Source: Glycomyces buryatensis
GTDB lineage: Bacteria; Actinomycetota; Actinomycetes; Mycobacteriales; Micromonosporaceae
Assembly (NCBI RefSeq): GCF_004912275.1
Contig: NZ_STGY01000054.1
Span: 59,686-118,048, forward strand
Direction: 5' to 3'
Length of the DNA: 58,363 nucleotides
Numbering within the stretch: the stretch's first letter is position 1; each line of letters starts with the position of its first letter. The notes beneath the pieces were generated by a model, which did no database searches, was not told where the DNA came from, and worked only from the letters and a program-made list of their open reading frames with translations. The position numbers and the translations under genes are program-made. Below are positions 27,016 to 35,504 of the stretch, one piece after another.

Positions 27016-28335
27016 CTACCAGACCTTCCTGGTGACCCGGCGGGCCAGGACGATGCCGATCACCGCCAGCGCGAGCCCAGTCAGGGCGGCAATGGGGATC
27101 CAGCCATTGCCGGTCTGCGGCAGTTCCCCGCCGTCGGCTCCCGCCGGATCGCCGTCATAGCCACCGCCTCCGTCGCCCGGGTCGACGGGTTCGGGGCCGG
27201 TATTGGTGACGTCGCATTCGACGAGGTCGCCGGTATTGACGGTCAGCTCCACGGATTCGGAGGTCGGGTCCCCGGTGATCTCGGCTGGATCGACCTCGGT
27301 GCCATTGCGGGTGCAGGTCCAGGACCGGTCGTAGACGTCGGGACCGGAGTCCCCCGTCATGGTTTCGGAGAAGACGACCTGGTTCCCGGCGACGCTGGTG
27401 AGGATCGGCTGGGGCCCGGATTCGGCCGAGTCCGCGGATCCGGTCTCGGCCGAGGCGACCACCGAGCCGTCGGAGTCGTCCACGGCCTGGACCCTGAAGT
27501 TGTCGGAGTCGGAGGCCCGGTTCTCGACGGTCTTGCCGACGTCGACCATCGCGATCATGACGCCGAACATGACGCCTTGGCGGGACCCGGCGATCCCGTT
27601 GCGGTTCAACAGTTCGACACCGACCTCTGTCGGATCCTCGGTGGTCACCACGAGCACTCCCGCACCGCCGCGGGGTTCGGAGCCGCGGCAGGTCACCGAG
27701 GTGGTGCCGAGCCCGGTGAGTTCCTGGTTGCAAGCCTCGTGGAAGCCGTCGGGGGTGATCTGGGCGAGGCTCACGAGCGGGTCGGAGGAGGTGTAGGTGA
27801 ATCCCTCGCCGCCGTTGGTGGATTCGGCGTCGGCCATGACGAAGGAGTAGCCGCTGGTGGTCGTCACCCCGTTTCGGCTGACCGTGATGTTGTCCATGGT
27901 GAACCGATTCAGGGAGAAACCGGAGGAAGTGGCGTCGCCCGTCTGCTGGTAGAACGCGGGCGAGCCGGGGGTGTCGAGGTAGGCGTGGTTGCCGATGACG
28001 GCGCCGGACCAGGTCGGGACCGGGGTGGCATCGACCGGGCGGAGTCCGTCGTCGCCGGGCGCCAGGTTGAGGGTGAATTCGATGGTGATGCCGCCGCCGA
28101 GGTCGATCTCCATGTCCTGGCCGGTGGTGGTCGCCTGGGTGAAGTCGAAGCTGCTCATGTCGATCCAGCAGATGGTCTCGGCATTCGGTCCGCCGGTTCC
28201 GAAGCCGCACCCGTTGGCGTCGGCCTGTTCTGACGGCTGAGCGGACGCCGGCGGATTCGCCGCCTGCGCCACCGCTACGGCGGACGCCGCGAGCAGCCCT
28301 GCGAGCATCGCAGCGCGCCTCTTTCCTGGTCGCAT
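27016..28335 (-). CDS. LPxTG-anchored surface protein, unknown function
   Basis: 439 residues: basic signal peptide (about 1-33), an extracellular beta-rich region, an acidic Gly/Asp/Pro spacer (about 375-400), the sortase motif LPQTG (405-409), a hydrophobic segment and a basic tail (RRVTRKVW). Sortase would link it to the cell wall. A Cys pair in each of CGFGTGGPNAETIC and the region WTCTRNG to VECDVTN suggests disulfides. No enzymatic motif was recognised. It is monocistronic, and its gene faces away from the Ceb operon. Confidence 0.82.
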   Translation of the reverse strand: MRPGKRRAAMLAGLLAASAVAVAQAANPPASAQPSEQADANGCGFGTGGPNAETICWIDMSSFDFTQATTTGQDMEIDLGGGITIEFTLNLAPGDDGLRPVDATPVPTWSGAVIGNHAYLDTPGSPAFYQQTGDATSSGFSLNRFTMDNITVSRNGVTTTSGYSFVMADAESTNGGEGFTYTSSDPLVSLAQITPDGFHEACNQELTGLGTTSVTCRGSEPRGGAGVLVVTTEDPTEVGVELLNRNGIAGSRQGVMFGVMIAMVDVGKTVENRASDSDNFRVQAVDDSDGSVVASAETGSADSAESGPQPILTSVAGNQVVFSETMTGDSGPDVYDRSWTCTRNGTEVDPAEITGDPTSESVELTVNTGDLVECDVTNTGPEPVDPGDGGGGYDGDPAGADGGELPQTGNGWIPIAALTGLALAVIGIVLARRVTRKVW

Positions 28336-28448
28336 TCGATGCTTCCCCTTTTATCGGCAGTTGGACACGGTTCGGCGCATCGTACAAATCAGAACATTGA
28401 GGACGCCGCCGAAACGCCGTTCGCCTTAGCGGGGGTTTTCCAGCCAGC

Positions 28449-29819
28449 TCATGAGGGAAGCGGTGGCGGCGGTGAGGTCGGGGGAGTCGCCGACGACTTT
28501 GCGCAGATCGTCCGGGGAGCAGGCCACCTCGTCCGACAGCTTGGCGATGTCCAGGCAGTGTGCGGGGCGATGCCGGTCGCCTGGTACGCCTTTAGCTTGT
28601 GGTGGCCGTCGATGACGAAGGCGACGGCGTCCTCCTCGTCGTCGGCCCGGGAGGCGCGCAGGGTCAGCACGAGCGGGCGGGCACCGGCCCGGATCATGCG
28701 CGCGTATTCATTGACCGTTTTGCCGTCCGGCGGCGGCCACTGGTCGGTCACGACCAGCGACGCCCCGAAGTCCGGGGTGGTGATGCCGTAGTGCCAGCTC
28801 GCGTAGCGGGACTCCGCGCCCAGTTCGACGTAGTACCGCTCAGGGACCCAGCGCCGGAATCCGTACCGGCCGGGTGCGAGGAGCCGCCAGACGGCCGAGA
28901 GGGGGTCGGCGGCCGAGCGGGGATCGGGTGCCCGCAGCCAGTCGCTGAGGCGCCGCAGCTTCTTGCGGAAGCGCGGGTCGCCCGAGCGGACCGCCAGCCG
29001 GTCGCACGTCCTGGTCGAGGCCCAGCCCTCGACCAGGTACGGCTTGCCGCCGATCAGCAGGGCGCTCGCCCCGTCGCGGCCGAACACCGAAACCAGGCCA
29101 TTGCCTCTGCGGTGCTCCACGACCCGGTAGTCGTCCTTCGGCTCATTGAGGTGGTCGAAGTATTGGGCGGGGCCGGGCGTGTCCACTTCGATGACGACGC
29201 ACAGGGGTTCGCGGCTCGCCTTCATATAGGCGGCGAGTTTGTGGTGTCCGTCCAGGAGGTAGTAGACCTCCGAGTCGGAATGGGTCAGGACCACCGAGGC
29301 CGGGTTCCGGCCCTCGAGGGAGATCAGCCTCCGGTATTCGGCGACGACGCCTGCCCGGGGCGCCCAGCGGTTGACGGGGACGATCGCGCTCCGGTCGCTC
29401 CTGTCGTCCATGCCCGCGTACCAGGTCCGGGGCTTGTCCCGTTCGGTTCCGACGATGAACGGCTTCGGCAGCGTCGCGAGCCCGATCGCATACCGATCGG
29501 GGGCAAGCAGATCGAGCAGCGGCCGCAGGGGAACGGTCGGGTCGTCGCCCGGCTCGACGTGGCGCAGCCACTGGCGCAGCGTGTCCCATTCCGGCGGCTC
29601 GACCCACGCCTCCACCTGGTGCAGCGGTTCGGGATCGCGCGCATACGCCAGCCGCTTCGCCATCCACACCAGCGAGCCCGAAGGCACCTCGCCGTCCTCG
29701 GCGATGACGTCGCCCGCCAGCTTCAACCGGAAGTTGTACGGGCCGCCCTCGATGCCGATGGCGCCGAGGCCGTCCGGCACGTCGACCGTGCGGAAGGTTG
29801 GGGGATCGCCGAAGCGCAT
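28449..29819 (-). CDS. double DGHHK (ParB/Srx-like) protein, copy A, C-terminus frameshifted
   Basis: 457 residues, paralogous along nearly its whole length to the upstream gene. It has two internal repeats, each with the segment EVYYLLDGHHKLAAY or VAFVIDGHHKLKAY. The DGHHK motif resembles the phosphate-binding loop of ParB/sulfiredoxin-like and DUF1015 proteins; the activity is unknown. After GIAPH the frame changes into Ser/Pro/Arg-rich residues. Removing two bases from a GTGTG tract (28558-28562, plus-strand spelling) restores LDIAKLSDEVAC and an end at 28426 matching copy B. This is either a slippage mutation, a sequencing error or phase variation. It begins 15 nt after copy B. Confidence 0.78.
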   Translation of the reverse strand: MRFGDPPTFRTVDVPDGLGAIGIEGGPYNFRLKLAGDVIAEDGEVPSGSLVWMAKRLAYARDPEPLHQVEAWVEPPEWDTLRQWLRHVEPGDDPTVPLRPLLDLLAPDRYAIGLATLPKPFIVGTERDKPRTWYAGMDDRSDRSAIVPVNRWAPRAGVVAEYRRLISLEGRNPASVVLTHSDSEVYYLLDGHHKLAAYMKASREPLCVVIEVDTPGPAQYFDHLNEPKDDYRVVEHRRGNGLVSVFGRDGASALLIGGKPYLVEGWASTRTCDRLAVRSGDPRFRKKLRRLSDWLRAPDPRSAADPLSAVWRLLAPGRYGFRRWVPERYYVELGAESRYASWHYGITTPDFGASLVVTDQWPPPDGKTVNEYARMIRAGARPLVLTLRASRADDEEDAVAFVIDGHHKLKAYQATGIAPHTAWTSPSCRTRWPAPRTICAKSSATPPTSPPPPLPS

Positions 29820-29834
29820 TGCGATGCCGTCCGT

Positions 29835-31238
29835 TCAGATCCGGTGCGGGCTCCGCAGCCAGCGCATGAGGTTGGCGGCATTGGCGGTCAGGACCTCATC
29901 GCCACCGAGGACGTCGCGCAGGTCCCTTGGAGCGCAGGCCACCTCGTCCGACAGCTTTGCGATGTCCAGGCAGTGCGGCGCAATCCCGGCCTCGCGGTAC
30001 GCCGCCAGCTTGTGGTGGCCGTCGATGACGAAGGCGACGCAGTCCTCCTCGAGCTCGTTCTCCGCCTCGGGCGGGGAGGCCCGCAGCGTCAGCACGAGCG
30101 GCCGGGCGCCGTCCCGGATCATGCGCCGGTACTCGCTCACCGTCTCGCCGTTGGCTGGCGGCCACTGGTCGGTCGGGATCAGGGCCGTTCCGCTGCAAGG
30201 GGTCGAGATCCCGTCGTACCAGCGGGCGTACCGGTTCCCATGGAACGGCTCGACGTAGTACTGCCTCGGGACCCAGCGCCGCAGCCCGTAGCGGCCGGGC
30301 GCGAGCAGCTTCCAGACCGTGCGGGTCATCTCGGCCGCCGAGCCGGGGTCGGGTTCGCGCAGCCATTGGCTGAGGCGGCGCATCCGCTTGCGGAAGCGCG
30401 GGTCGCCCGAGCGCACCGCCAGCCGGTCGCAGGACCCGGAGTCGGTGTAGCCCTCGACCACGTACGCCTCACCGGCGATGCGCAGCGCGCTGGCTCCGTC
30501 CTTGCCGACCACGGAGAGCAGGCCGTCCCCGCGGGTCTTGATCTCCACCCGGTACTCGGTGCTCGGCTCATTGAGGTGGTCGGGGTAGCCGAAATCGGAG
30601 TCGGGGTTCAGTTCGATGACGACGCACAGGGGGTCGCGACCGGCCTCCATATAGGCGGCGAGCTTGTGGTGGCCGTCCAGGAGGTAGTAGACCTCCGAGT
30701 CGGGATGGGTGAGCACGACCGAGGCGGGGTTGGCGCGCTGGGTAGAGCACCGGTCTTTGTATTCGGCGACGACGTCCGGCCGGGGCGACCAGTGGTGGAC
30801 GGGGACGATCGCGCTCTGGTCGCGCTTGTCCTCCATGCCCGCGTACCAGGTCCGGAGCTTGTCCGGTTCGGTCCCGACGATGAACGGCTTCGGCAGCGTC
30901 GCGATTCCCACCTCGTACAGGCCGGGGGCGAGCAGGTTCAGCAGGGGCCGGAGCGGGACGGTCGGGTCGTCGCCCGGCTCGACGTGGCGCAGCCACTGGC
31001 GAAGTGCGTCCCATTCGGGCGGCTCCAGCCACTCCTCGATCCCGTACACCGGGTCGTGCGGGCCCGACAGCCGCTTCGCCATCCATTCGATGGAGCCCGA
31101 CTCGACGGCCGCGTCCTGGGCGATGGGGTCGCCCGCGAGCTTCAGCGTGAACTCGTGGCCGCTGCCTTCGATGGCGATGGCGCCGAGGCCGTCCGGCACG
31201 TCGACTGTGCGAAAGGCGGCGGGGTCACCGAAGGGCAT
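29835..31238 (-). CDS. double DGHHK (ParB/Srx-like) protein, copy B, intact
   Basis: 467 residues with no signal peptide. Two halves (about 1-230 and 231-467) repeat one module: a beta-rich start (DGLGAIAIEG / DGLLSVVGKDG), QWLRxxxPG, LLAPGxY, then WYAGM/WYDGI, EYxxxI, VLTL and DGHHKLAAY at 188-192 and 406-410. DGHHK resembles the ParB/sulfiredoxin-fold signature, which suggests a nucleotide- or DNA-related catalytic site, but no HTH is visible. It forms an operon with copy A (15-nt gap). The function is unknown; two genes of two modules each imply selection for a multi-module protein. Confidence 0.8.
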   Translation of the reverse strand: MPFGDPAAFRTVDVPDGLGAIAIEGSGHEFTLKLAGDPIAQDAAVESGSIEWMAKRLSGPHDPVYGIEEWLEPPEWDALRQWLRHVEPGDDPTVPLRPLLNLLAPGLYEVGIATLPKPFIVGTEPDKLRTWYAGMEDKRDQSAIVPVHHWSPRPDVVAEYKDRCSTQRANPASVVLTHPDSEVYYLLDGHHKLAAYMEAGRDPLCVVIELNPDSDFGYPDHLNEPSTEYRVEIKTRGDGLLSVVGKDGASALRIAGEAYVVEGYTDSGSCDRLAVRSGDPRFRKRMRRLSQWLREPDPGSAAEMTRTVWKLLAPGRYGLRRWVPRQYYVEPFHGNRYARWYDGISTPCSGTALIPTDQWPPANGETVSEYRRMIRDGARPLVLTLRASPPEAENELEEDCVAFVIDGHHKLAAYREAGIAPHCLDIAKLSDEVACAPRDLRDVLGGDEVLTANAANLMRWLRSPHRI

Positions 31239-31266
31239 GGGGGCTCCAGACGTAGGTACAAGAAAG

Positions 31267-31293
31267 TCCGGGGTTCAATGTACGAACCCCGGA
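31267..31293 (-). terminator. intrinsic terminator after the membrane protein gene
   Basis: TCCGGGGTTC (31267-31276) and GAACCCCGGA (31284-31293) form a perfect 10-bp stem. Read on the minus strand it is followed by CTTTCTTGT, a reasonable U-rich tail, 29 nt past the stop. Confidence 0.75.
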
Positions 31294-31321
31294 CCTCCCT
31301 ATGCGACTTGCTGTTTGATCC

Positions 31322-31810
31322 TCAGCGGTCGCACCACTGCTTCATCTCGTTGCTGACCAGGATGCCGATGACGATGAGGGACAGCACCAGTCCGATGCCG
31401 CTGCCGATGTAGGTGCCGGTGAAGTCGGCGCCGTGTTCGGCAAGGTTCGAGTAGGTGCCCTGCATGAGGGCGTAGCTGAGGCCGGTCAGCGCCAGGCCGA
31501 CGATTTCCAGGACGAGCGTGCCGGTTCGGGCCGAGCTGCTGCGCTGGGTCAGCTTGACGGCGAAGACGGCGTAGAGGATGACCCAGATGATCGTCTGGAT
31601 GACGCTGAAGGCGACGAAGGTGCCGAACCAGTCGGGCAGCAGTTCCTGGGCGCCGGGGTTGTCGCTGAGGGCGCTATTGGTGGCGCCGAGGCCGATGGCG
31701 GCGCAGATGCCGATTCCGAAGCGGATCCAGAGCAGGACGACGACGAACTTGCCGCCGCCGGGCATGTTCGAGAACCCGGGCGGGATCTCGGGGGTGGCGT
31801 GGTTGGACAT
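31322..31810 (-). CDS. small integral membrane protein, unknown
   Basis: 162 residues with four predicted membrane segments (about 22-43, 65-88, 100-117 and 133-153), a short Pro/Gly-rich cytosolic N-terminus and a hydrophilic end (SNEMKQWCDR). No family motif was recognised. It has its own terminator (31267-31293), so it is transcribed separately from the DGHHK genes on the same strand. Confidence 0.75.
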   Translation of the reverse strand: MSNHATPEIPPGFSNMPGGGKFVVVLLWIRFGIGICAAIGLGATNSALSDNPGAQELLPDWFGTFVAFSVIQTIIWVILYAVFAVKLTQRSSSARTGTLVLEIVGLALTGLSYALMQGTYSNLAEHGADFTGTYIGSGIGLVLSLIVIGILVSNEMKQWCDR

Positions 31811-31988
31811 GGTTCGGCACTCCAGGGGGTCTGAGGTACTTGGGGCAACACTGATCGTAACGATCCCTCGCTTGACGTGGGGTACGAGCGGATCGCGCGA
31901 ACAAGGGGAGCGTAGAGCCTGTCTGCGGGGACCGGTCCCGCCGTCTCAGTGGGACCTTAAGCGTCTACCCGTACTGAGTTGACTTTGA

Positions 31989-32549
31989 CTAATCCGTGGC
32001 CGTTCGTCTCAAGTGGCCAAACCCGTCCTTGACAGGGCTTGGCTCCACACTCCAGCCATCGGGCAGGAAATGGCCGTTAGCGAAGGTTAGGAGGACATCC
32101 TGGCCTTCAATCCGATCCACCAAGTCTGTGTGCTCTCCGAGGAAGCGTCCGCGGAACTCTGTTTTGGCGAAGAGCGGTATGCCAGAGAAGGTCGCGAACC
32201 CAATTTCCGCCCCGCCGGAGAAGGTCGCGCCCTTGAAGTCCACGAAGCCGAGGAAGGCCACGTCCTCAAAGTTCGCGTAGTCGGGGAAGTTCGCGCCCAA
32301 GAAGTCCGTGCTGCTGGAGAAGGTCGCGCCCTTGAATACTGCGAAGCCGGGGAAGTTCGCGCCCCTGAATGCCGTGGCGCCGAAAGAGGTCGCACCCAAG
32401 AAGTCCGCGCAGGTTATGTGACACCCGCTGAAGTCGACGGCATCGAGGTAGGCGTTTCGCAAATTCAGGCGGGAGTGCTCCCAGAACAGACCTTCCTCGG
32501 CTAGGGGGTTGAGGTGGCGTTCCAGTATCTCCTGGGCAATCAGGCGCAC
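31989..32549 (-). CDS. pentapeptide-repeat protein, 5'-truncated
   Basis: 186 residues from GTG 32549 containing about 15 A(D/N)LxF-type pentapeptide repeats (GATSFGATAFRGANFPGF and following) that form a right-handed quadrilateral beta-helix. Actinobacterial relatives carry an upstream segment reading roughly CAYLRMPYTPP and an EREVRRTAQEIL helix. Here the frame is open upstream through LPYTPTEPE and SNEAEHEVRLIAQEIL but has no start codon before a stop near 32670. The gene has therefore lost its 5' half and is probably non-functional. It ends with a globular tail (LPDGWSVEPSPV). Confidence 0.75.
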   Translation of the reverse strand: MRLIAQEILERHLNPLAEEGLFWEHSRLNLRNAYLDAVDFSGCHITCADFLGATSFGATAFRGANFPGFAVFKGATFSSSTDFLGANFPDYANFEDVAFLGFVDFKGATFSGGAEIGFATFSGIPLFAKTEFRGRFLGEHTDLVDRIEGQDVLLTFANGHFLPDGWSVEPSPVKDGFGHLRRTATD

Positions 32550-32686
32550 CTCGTGTTCGGCCTCATTGCTCTGGGAAGCGGGCGGCGGTGGGCCGATCGG
32601 TTCGAACTGCCTGGCGGAGAGCGAATCATTGGTCTCCGGTTCTGTCGGCGTGTAGGGAAGGCAGCTCCTCCGGCTTCAATGAGGAC

Positions 32687-33160
32687 ATGCCGGCGCCGGT
32701 CCAGAACGCGGACGGTTCATGGACCATCCACATGCGCTCGCAGAGCGACTGGAACGGGCAGGATTTCCAGACGAAGGCCGACCACCTCCAACAGCTCGGC
32801 AAGGACGGGAAACTGGAAATGACGGTCGGCGAGAAGGTCAGTCGCAGCAGCCACCACACCAGGGACTGGCGCACGAACGCCGAAGAGGAGATCCTGAATA
32901 CCTCCGCAGACCAAGCCGAAGTCAATCGGCGTATCGCGACACTGGACTCGCAGCAGATCGACCACTTGCATGAGCTGCAGCTTGGCGGGAAGGACGGCGC
33001 ATCGAACCTCTGGGCGCTGGACGCCGCCACCAACCACGGGATGGGCGGTCAGATCAACGGCCAGCTTCAGCAGATCCAAACCATTGCGAAGAACGATCCC
33101 AATTTCAAGGATGGCGACAAGATCCCCATCAAGATAGAGATCTTGCCTCCGAAGCCGTAG
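32687..33160 (+). CDS. orphan HNH-nuclease-type toxin cassette (polymorphic toxin C-terminal domain)
   Basis: 157 residues with a QIDHLHELQLGGKDGASNLW segment (Asp92-His93, Asn107) and Asn116. This matches HNH/endonuclease-VII-like toxin domains found at the C-termini of polymorphic and contractile-system toxins (pattern DH-x2-ELQLGG-x-D-x3-NLW-x-LD-x3-N). There is no secretion domain, and the frame is open upstream (to 32588) without a good start or ribosome binding site, so it is probably a displaced toxin tip. Three immunity-type genes follow on the same strand. It would cleave nucleic acid in competitors if delivered. Confidence 0.68.
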   Translation: MPAPVQNADGSWTIHMRSQSDWNGQDFQTKADHLQQLGKDGKLEMTVGEKVSRSSHHTRDWRTNAEEEILNTSADQAEVNRRIATLDSQQIDHLHELQLGGKDGASNLWALDAATNHGMGGQINGQLQQIQTIAKNDPNFKDGDKIPIKIEILPPKP

Positions 33161-33222
33161 CATGACCGCCGGAAGTTTCGAATCAGGCTAATGCCGTCCC
33201 CGGCCACATGAAGGAGACCCAG

Positions 33223-33777
33223 ATGAACGACGATGACTTCGATTCGCTCCAAGACAAGGTCGCCGAATTGCGGTCGTCGCTCCCCGGGATGCGGACGCGA
33301 TGGGATGCGAGTCCCGACGAATATGAATTCGTCGAAATCGGCGACGGCGCCGCGCTCTCCGAACCCGACCAGTATCCGCAGGATCTCAATCGACTGAACT
33401 CGCTCTTCGGATCCGCCACGTTCGGAGCGATCGACTTCGACGGCGAGGAATACTTCGAGGCTGAGACACCCGTGGACTTCAACGGCGACCGGATCGATGA
33501 CATCGATTGGATCAGGATCGGCACCGTCAACCACGAGGATTCGATTCTCGTGGACAAGGCCACCGGGCGCACCATGGTCTACTTCCTCAACTACGGGAAA
33601 TACGGCTGGGACAACGGTGTCATGATCGATTGCCCCTCCCCGACAATGTTCGTCGACACCGTCTGCTTCGGTCCCCGATATCGCGAGATAGAGGGGCCTG
33701 TCGAACTCCAAGCAGAATCATGGTGGGAAGACGACCCCTGGTACAATTACCTCCGCGAACGCGGCTATCACCAATAG
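33223..33777 (+). CDS. putative immunity protein (SMI1/SUKH-like)
   Basis: 184 residues from ATG 33223, which has GGAG 6 nt upstream; ATG 33208 is a less likely alternative. It is acidic, with IGDGAALSEP and a LFGSATFGAIDFDGEEYF segment similar in style to SUKH/SMI1-KNR4 immunity folds; the assignment is tentative. It lies 62 nt after the HNH toxin, the position expected for its cognate immunity protein. It ends with aromatic-rich WWEDDPWYNYL. Confidence 0.65.
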   Translation: MNDDDFDSLQDKVAELRSSLPGMRTRWDASPDEYEFVEIGDGAALSEPDQYPQDLNRLNSLFGSATFGAIDFDGEEYFEAETPVDFNGDRIDDIDWIRIGTVNHEDSILVDKATGRTMVYFLNYGKYGWDNGVMIDCPSPTMFVDTVCFGPRYREIEGPVELQAESWWEDDPWYNYLRERGYHQ

Positions 33778-33812
33778 CATTCCGGCGTATATCGAGCAAC
33801 GATTGGAGAATG

Positions 33813-34349
33813 ATGGCAAGCCGAGATGAATTTATCCAGGCCTGGGGCACGGACAATATCGTGACCTATCCGCGAAGCGAGTGGATGGCCGACTTCGACG
33901 CCCCCGCCGAATCGTACCCGGATATAGACTTCCTGCCCGCCGACATGTCGGTGGTCTACACCAGTGAGATCAAAGGGCAATTCTCGCGCTATGACCGAGT
34001 CAACCTCGAGATGGGCCCTGACGGCACACTCCAGTTGCTGATCATCGGCGCCGTGCCGGCGGACGCTGCCGCCACCTTCTTCGGTTTCGATGCCGGTTCA
34101 GGGCGGATCTACCTGCTCGGCCTCGAAGGGCCATCCCTGGAAATCGTGAACTCGAGCCTTCGAACACTCGCCGAGTTCCTGTACCACTTCGCGCACTTCA
34201 TCGACGAGGATGCTGGCCTGGGCGGCCGGGCCGCGCGAGCCAAGGTGTTGCGCGAGAAGCTGACCACGATCGACGCCAGGGCGTTCGCCGACTCCGAATC
34301 CTGGTGGTCGATCGCTTTCGCCCAGCTTGAAGGAAGATTGCGAGCTTAG
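33813..34349 (+). CDS. SUKH-4-type immunity protein
   Basis: 178 residues; ATG 33813 is preferred over 33810, with GGAGA just upstream. The pattern is typical of SUKH-4: a hydrophobic strand (GTLQLLIIGAVP), FFGFDAGSGRIYLLGLEG (the 'D-x-x-x-G-x-V-x-x-L' strand), a VNSSLRTLAEFLYHF helix and WWSIAFAQLE at the end. SUKH proteins bind and neutralise nuclease or deaminase toxins. It is part of a tandem immunity array. Confidence 0.72.
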   Translation: MASRDEFIQAWGTDNIVTYPRSEWMADFDAPAESYPDIDFLPADMSVVYTSEIKGQFSRYDRVNLEMGPDGTLQLLIIGAVPADAAATFFGFDAGSGRIYLLGLEGPSLEIVNSSLRTLAEFLYHFAHFIDEDAGLGGRAARAKVLREKLTTIDARAFADSESWWSIAFAQLEGRLRA

Positions 34350-34355
34350 CTGACC

Positions 34356-34826
34356 ATGGTTACGTTCCCCCGTGAACAGTGGATCGCCGACGGCATCGCC
34401 CCCGACTCCCTGCCGCCTGGCACCGACGTTCCCTCCGCGCTCGACCAGCTGTTCACCACGACCCTCCCCGACAGTGTTCCGCTGTTCGCGACCATCGAGC
34501 TCTCGGCCGACGGCACCGACCTGGCCGTGCGGCTGATCGTGCTCGGCGCGGTCGCAGACAGTCCCGGAATCCTGTACGTGCTCGACCCGGTTCGCAGCGA
34601 GGTGCTGCAGTTCGCCCCGGCGGTGAACAGTGTTCGAGGGGTCAACACGACGTACCGCGATTTCGTGGACTTCCTGCAGCGCATCAACACCGAGCTCGAC
34701 CGTTGCGACGGCGACTTCGCCAAGGCCCTCGGTGACGACCTACGCCAGACCCTGAAGTCGATCGACCCGCAGGCTTTCGAACCGGGAAACTGGTGGCCTA
34801 TGGTCTTCGAGCGCCTCTCGAACTGA
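34356..34826 (+). CDS. SUKH-4-type immunity protein, second copy
   Basis: 156 residues, 6 nt after the previous gene and clearly paralogous to it: ADGTDLAVRLIVLGAV, LYVLDPVRSEVLQFAP, VNTTYRDFVDFLQRI and WWPMVFERL align with its neighbour. Tandem immunity genes without matching toxins are typical of polymorphic-toxin loci that stockpile protection against rival strains. Its stop is immediately followed, in the same frame, by a HAD-hydrolase fragment. Confidence 0.72.
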   Translation: MVTFPREQWIADGIAPDSLPPGTDVPSALDQLFTTTLPDSVPLFATIELSADGTDLAVRLIVLGAVADSPGILYVLDPVRSEVLQFAPAVNSVRGVNTTYRDFVDFLQRINTELDRCDGDFAKALGDDLRQTLKSIDPQAFEPGNWWPMVFERLSN

Positions 34827-35414
34827 ATACGGTCCAGCAATCCCGCCCCAATACTCACCTTCGCTGCGCAGCAGCGCGAACGCGCTCGGGAACTCCTCGC
34901 CCACATCGGCGCGTCCACGAAAGCCGGTCTCTCCGACCAGGAGGCCTCCGCATGGTTCGCCGGGTACCAAGCCCACCGCCACGCGTCCCAGGCACCGTTC
35001 CCCGACGCCGAGCCAACGCTCAAGAAACTCGCGCCCGACTTTCGCCTGGGCGTCGTCTCCAACTCCTCCGCCGACCATCAACGCCACAAACTCGACACCA
35101 TCGGACTCCTCTCCTACTTCGGCGACCGGCTCATATGTTCGGATCAGCACGGCGCACCCAAACCCGCCGCGAGCATCTTCCTCGCCGGCTGCACCACGCT
35201 CGGCCTCCAACCACACGAGGTGGCCTACATCGGAGATAAGTACGACACCGACGCGATCGGGGCGCACCAAGCGGGCCTCCACGGCTTCTGGCTCGACCGA
35301 GCGAACGACAATGCCACCACTACGGTCAACGCCGACATCCGCGTCATCCACTCGCTCAACGAACTCCAGGACATCCTCACCGCACGAAACTCAGAATTGC
35401 GACTGGAGTGCTAA
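34827..35414 (+). pseudogene. HAD-family hydrolase, 5'-truncated
   Basis: 195 codons directly after the stop of the SUKH-4 gene, in the same frame and without a start codon. Motif II (VVSNSS), the motif III Lys region (HGAPKPAASIF) and motif IV (AYIGDKYDTD, GAHQAGLHGFWLDR) are intact, but the N-terminal nucleophile motif I (DxDxT/V) is missing. The gene was therefore cut by the event that placed the immunity genes here. Only an internal GTG at 35220 could start a 64-residue piece. Confidence 0.75.
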
Positions 35415-35504
35415 TCGTTGTCCCGCCGGTTGATCCCCGTAGGTGTGCGGCAACAGGTCGCAAAGCGGTTGAAGTTCCAGCGGCACCGTCGCTAGAGTCG
35501 GCCG

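Noticed and set aside
28599..31412. 937-codon plus-strand ORF opposite the DGHHK genes
   Set aside because: The minus-strand proteins are paralogous and motif-bearing; the plus frame is compositionally shadow-like.
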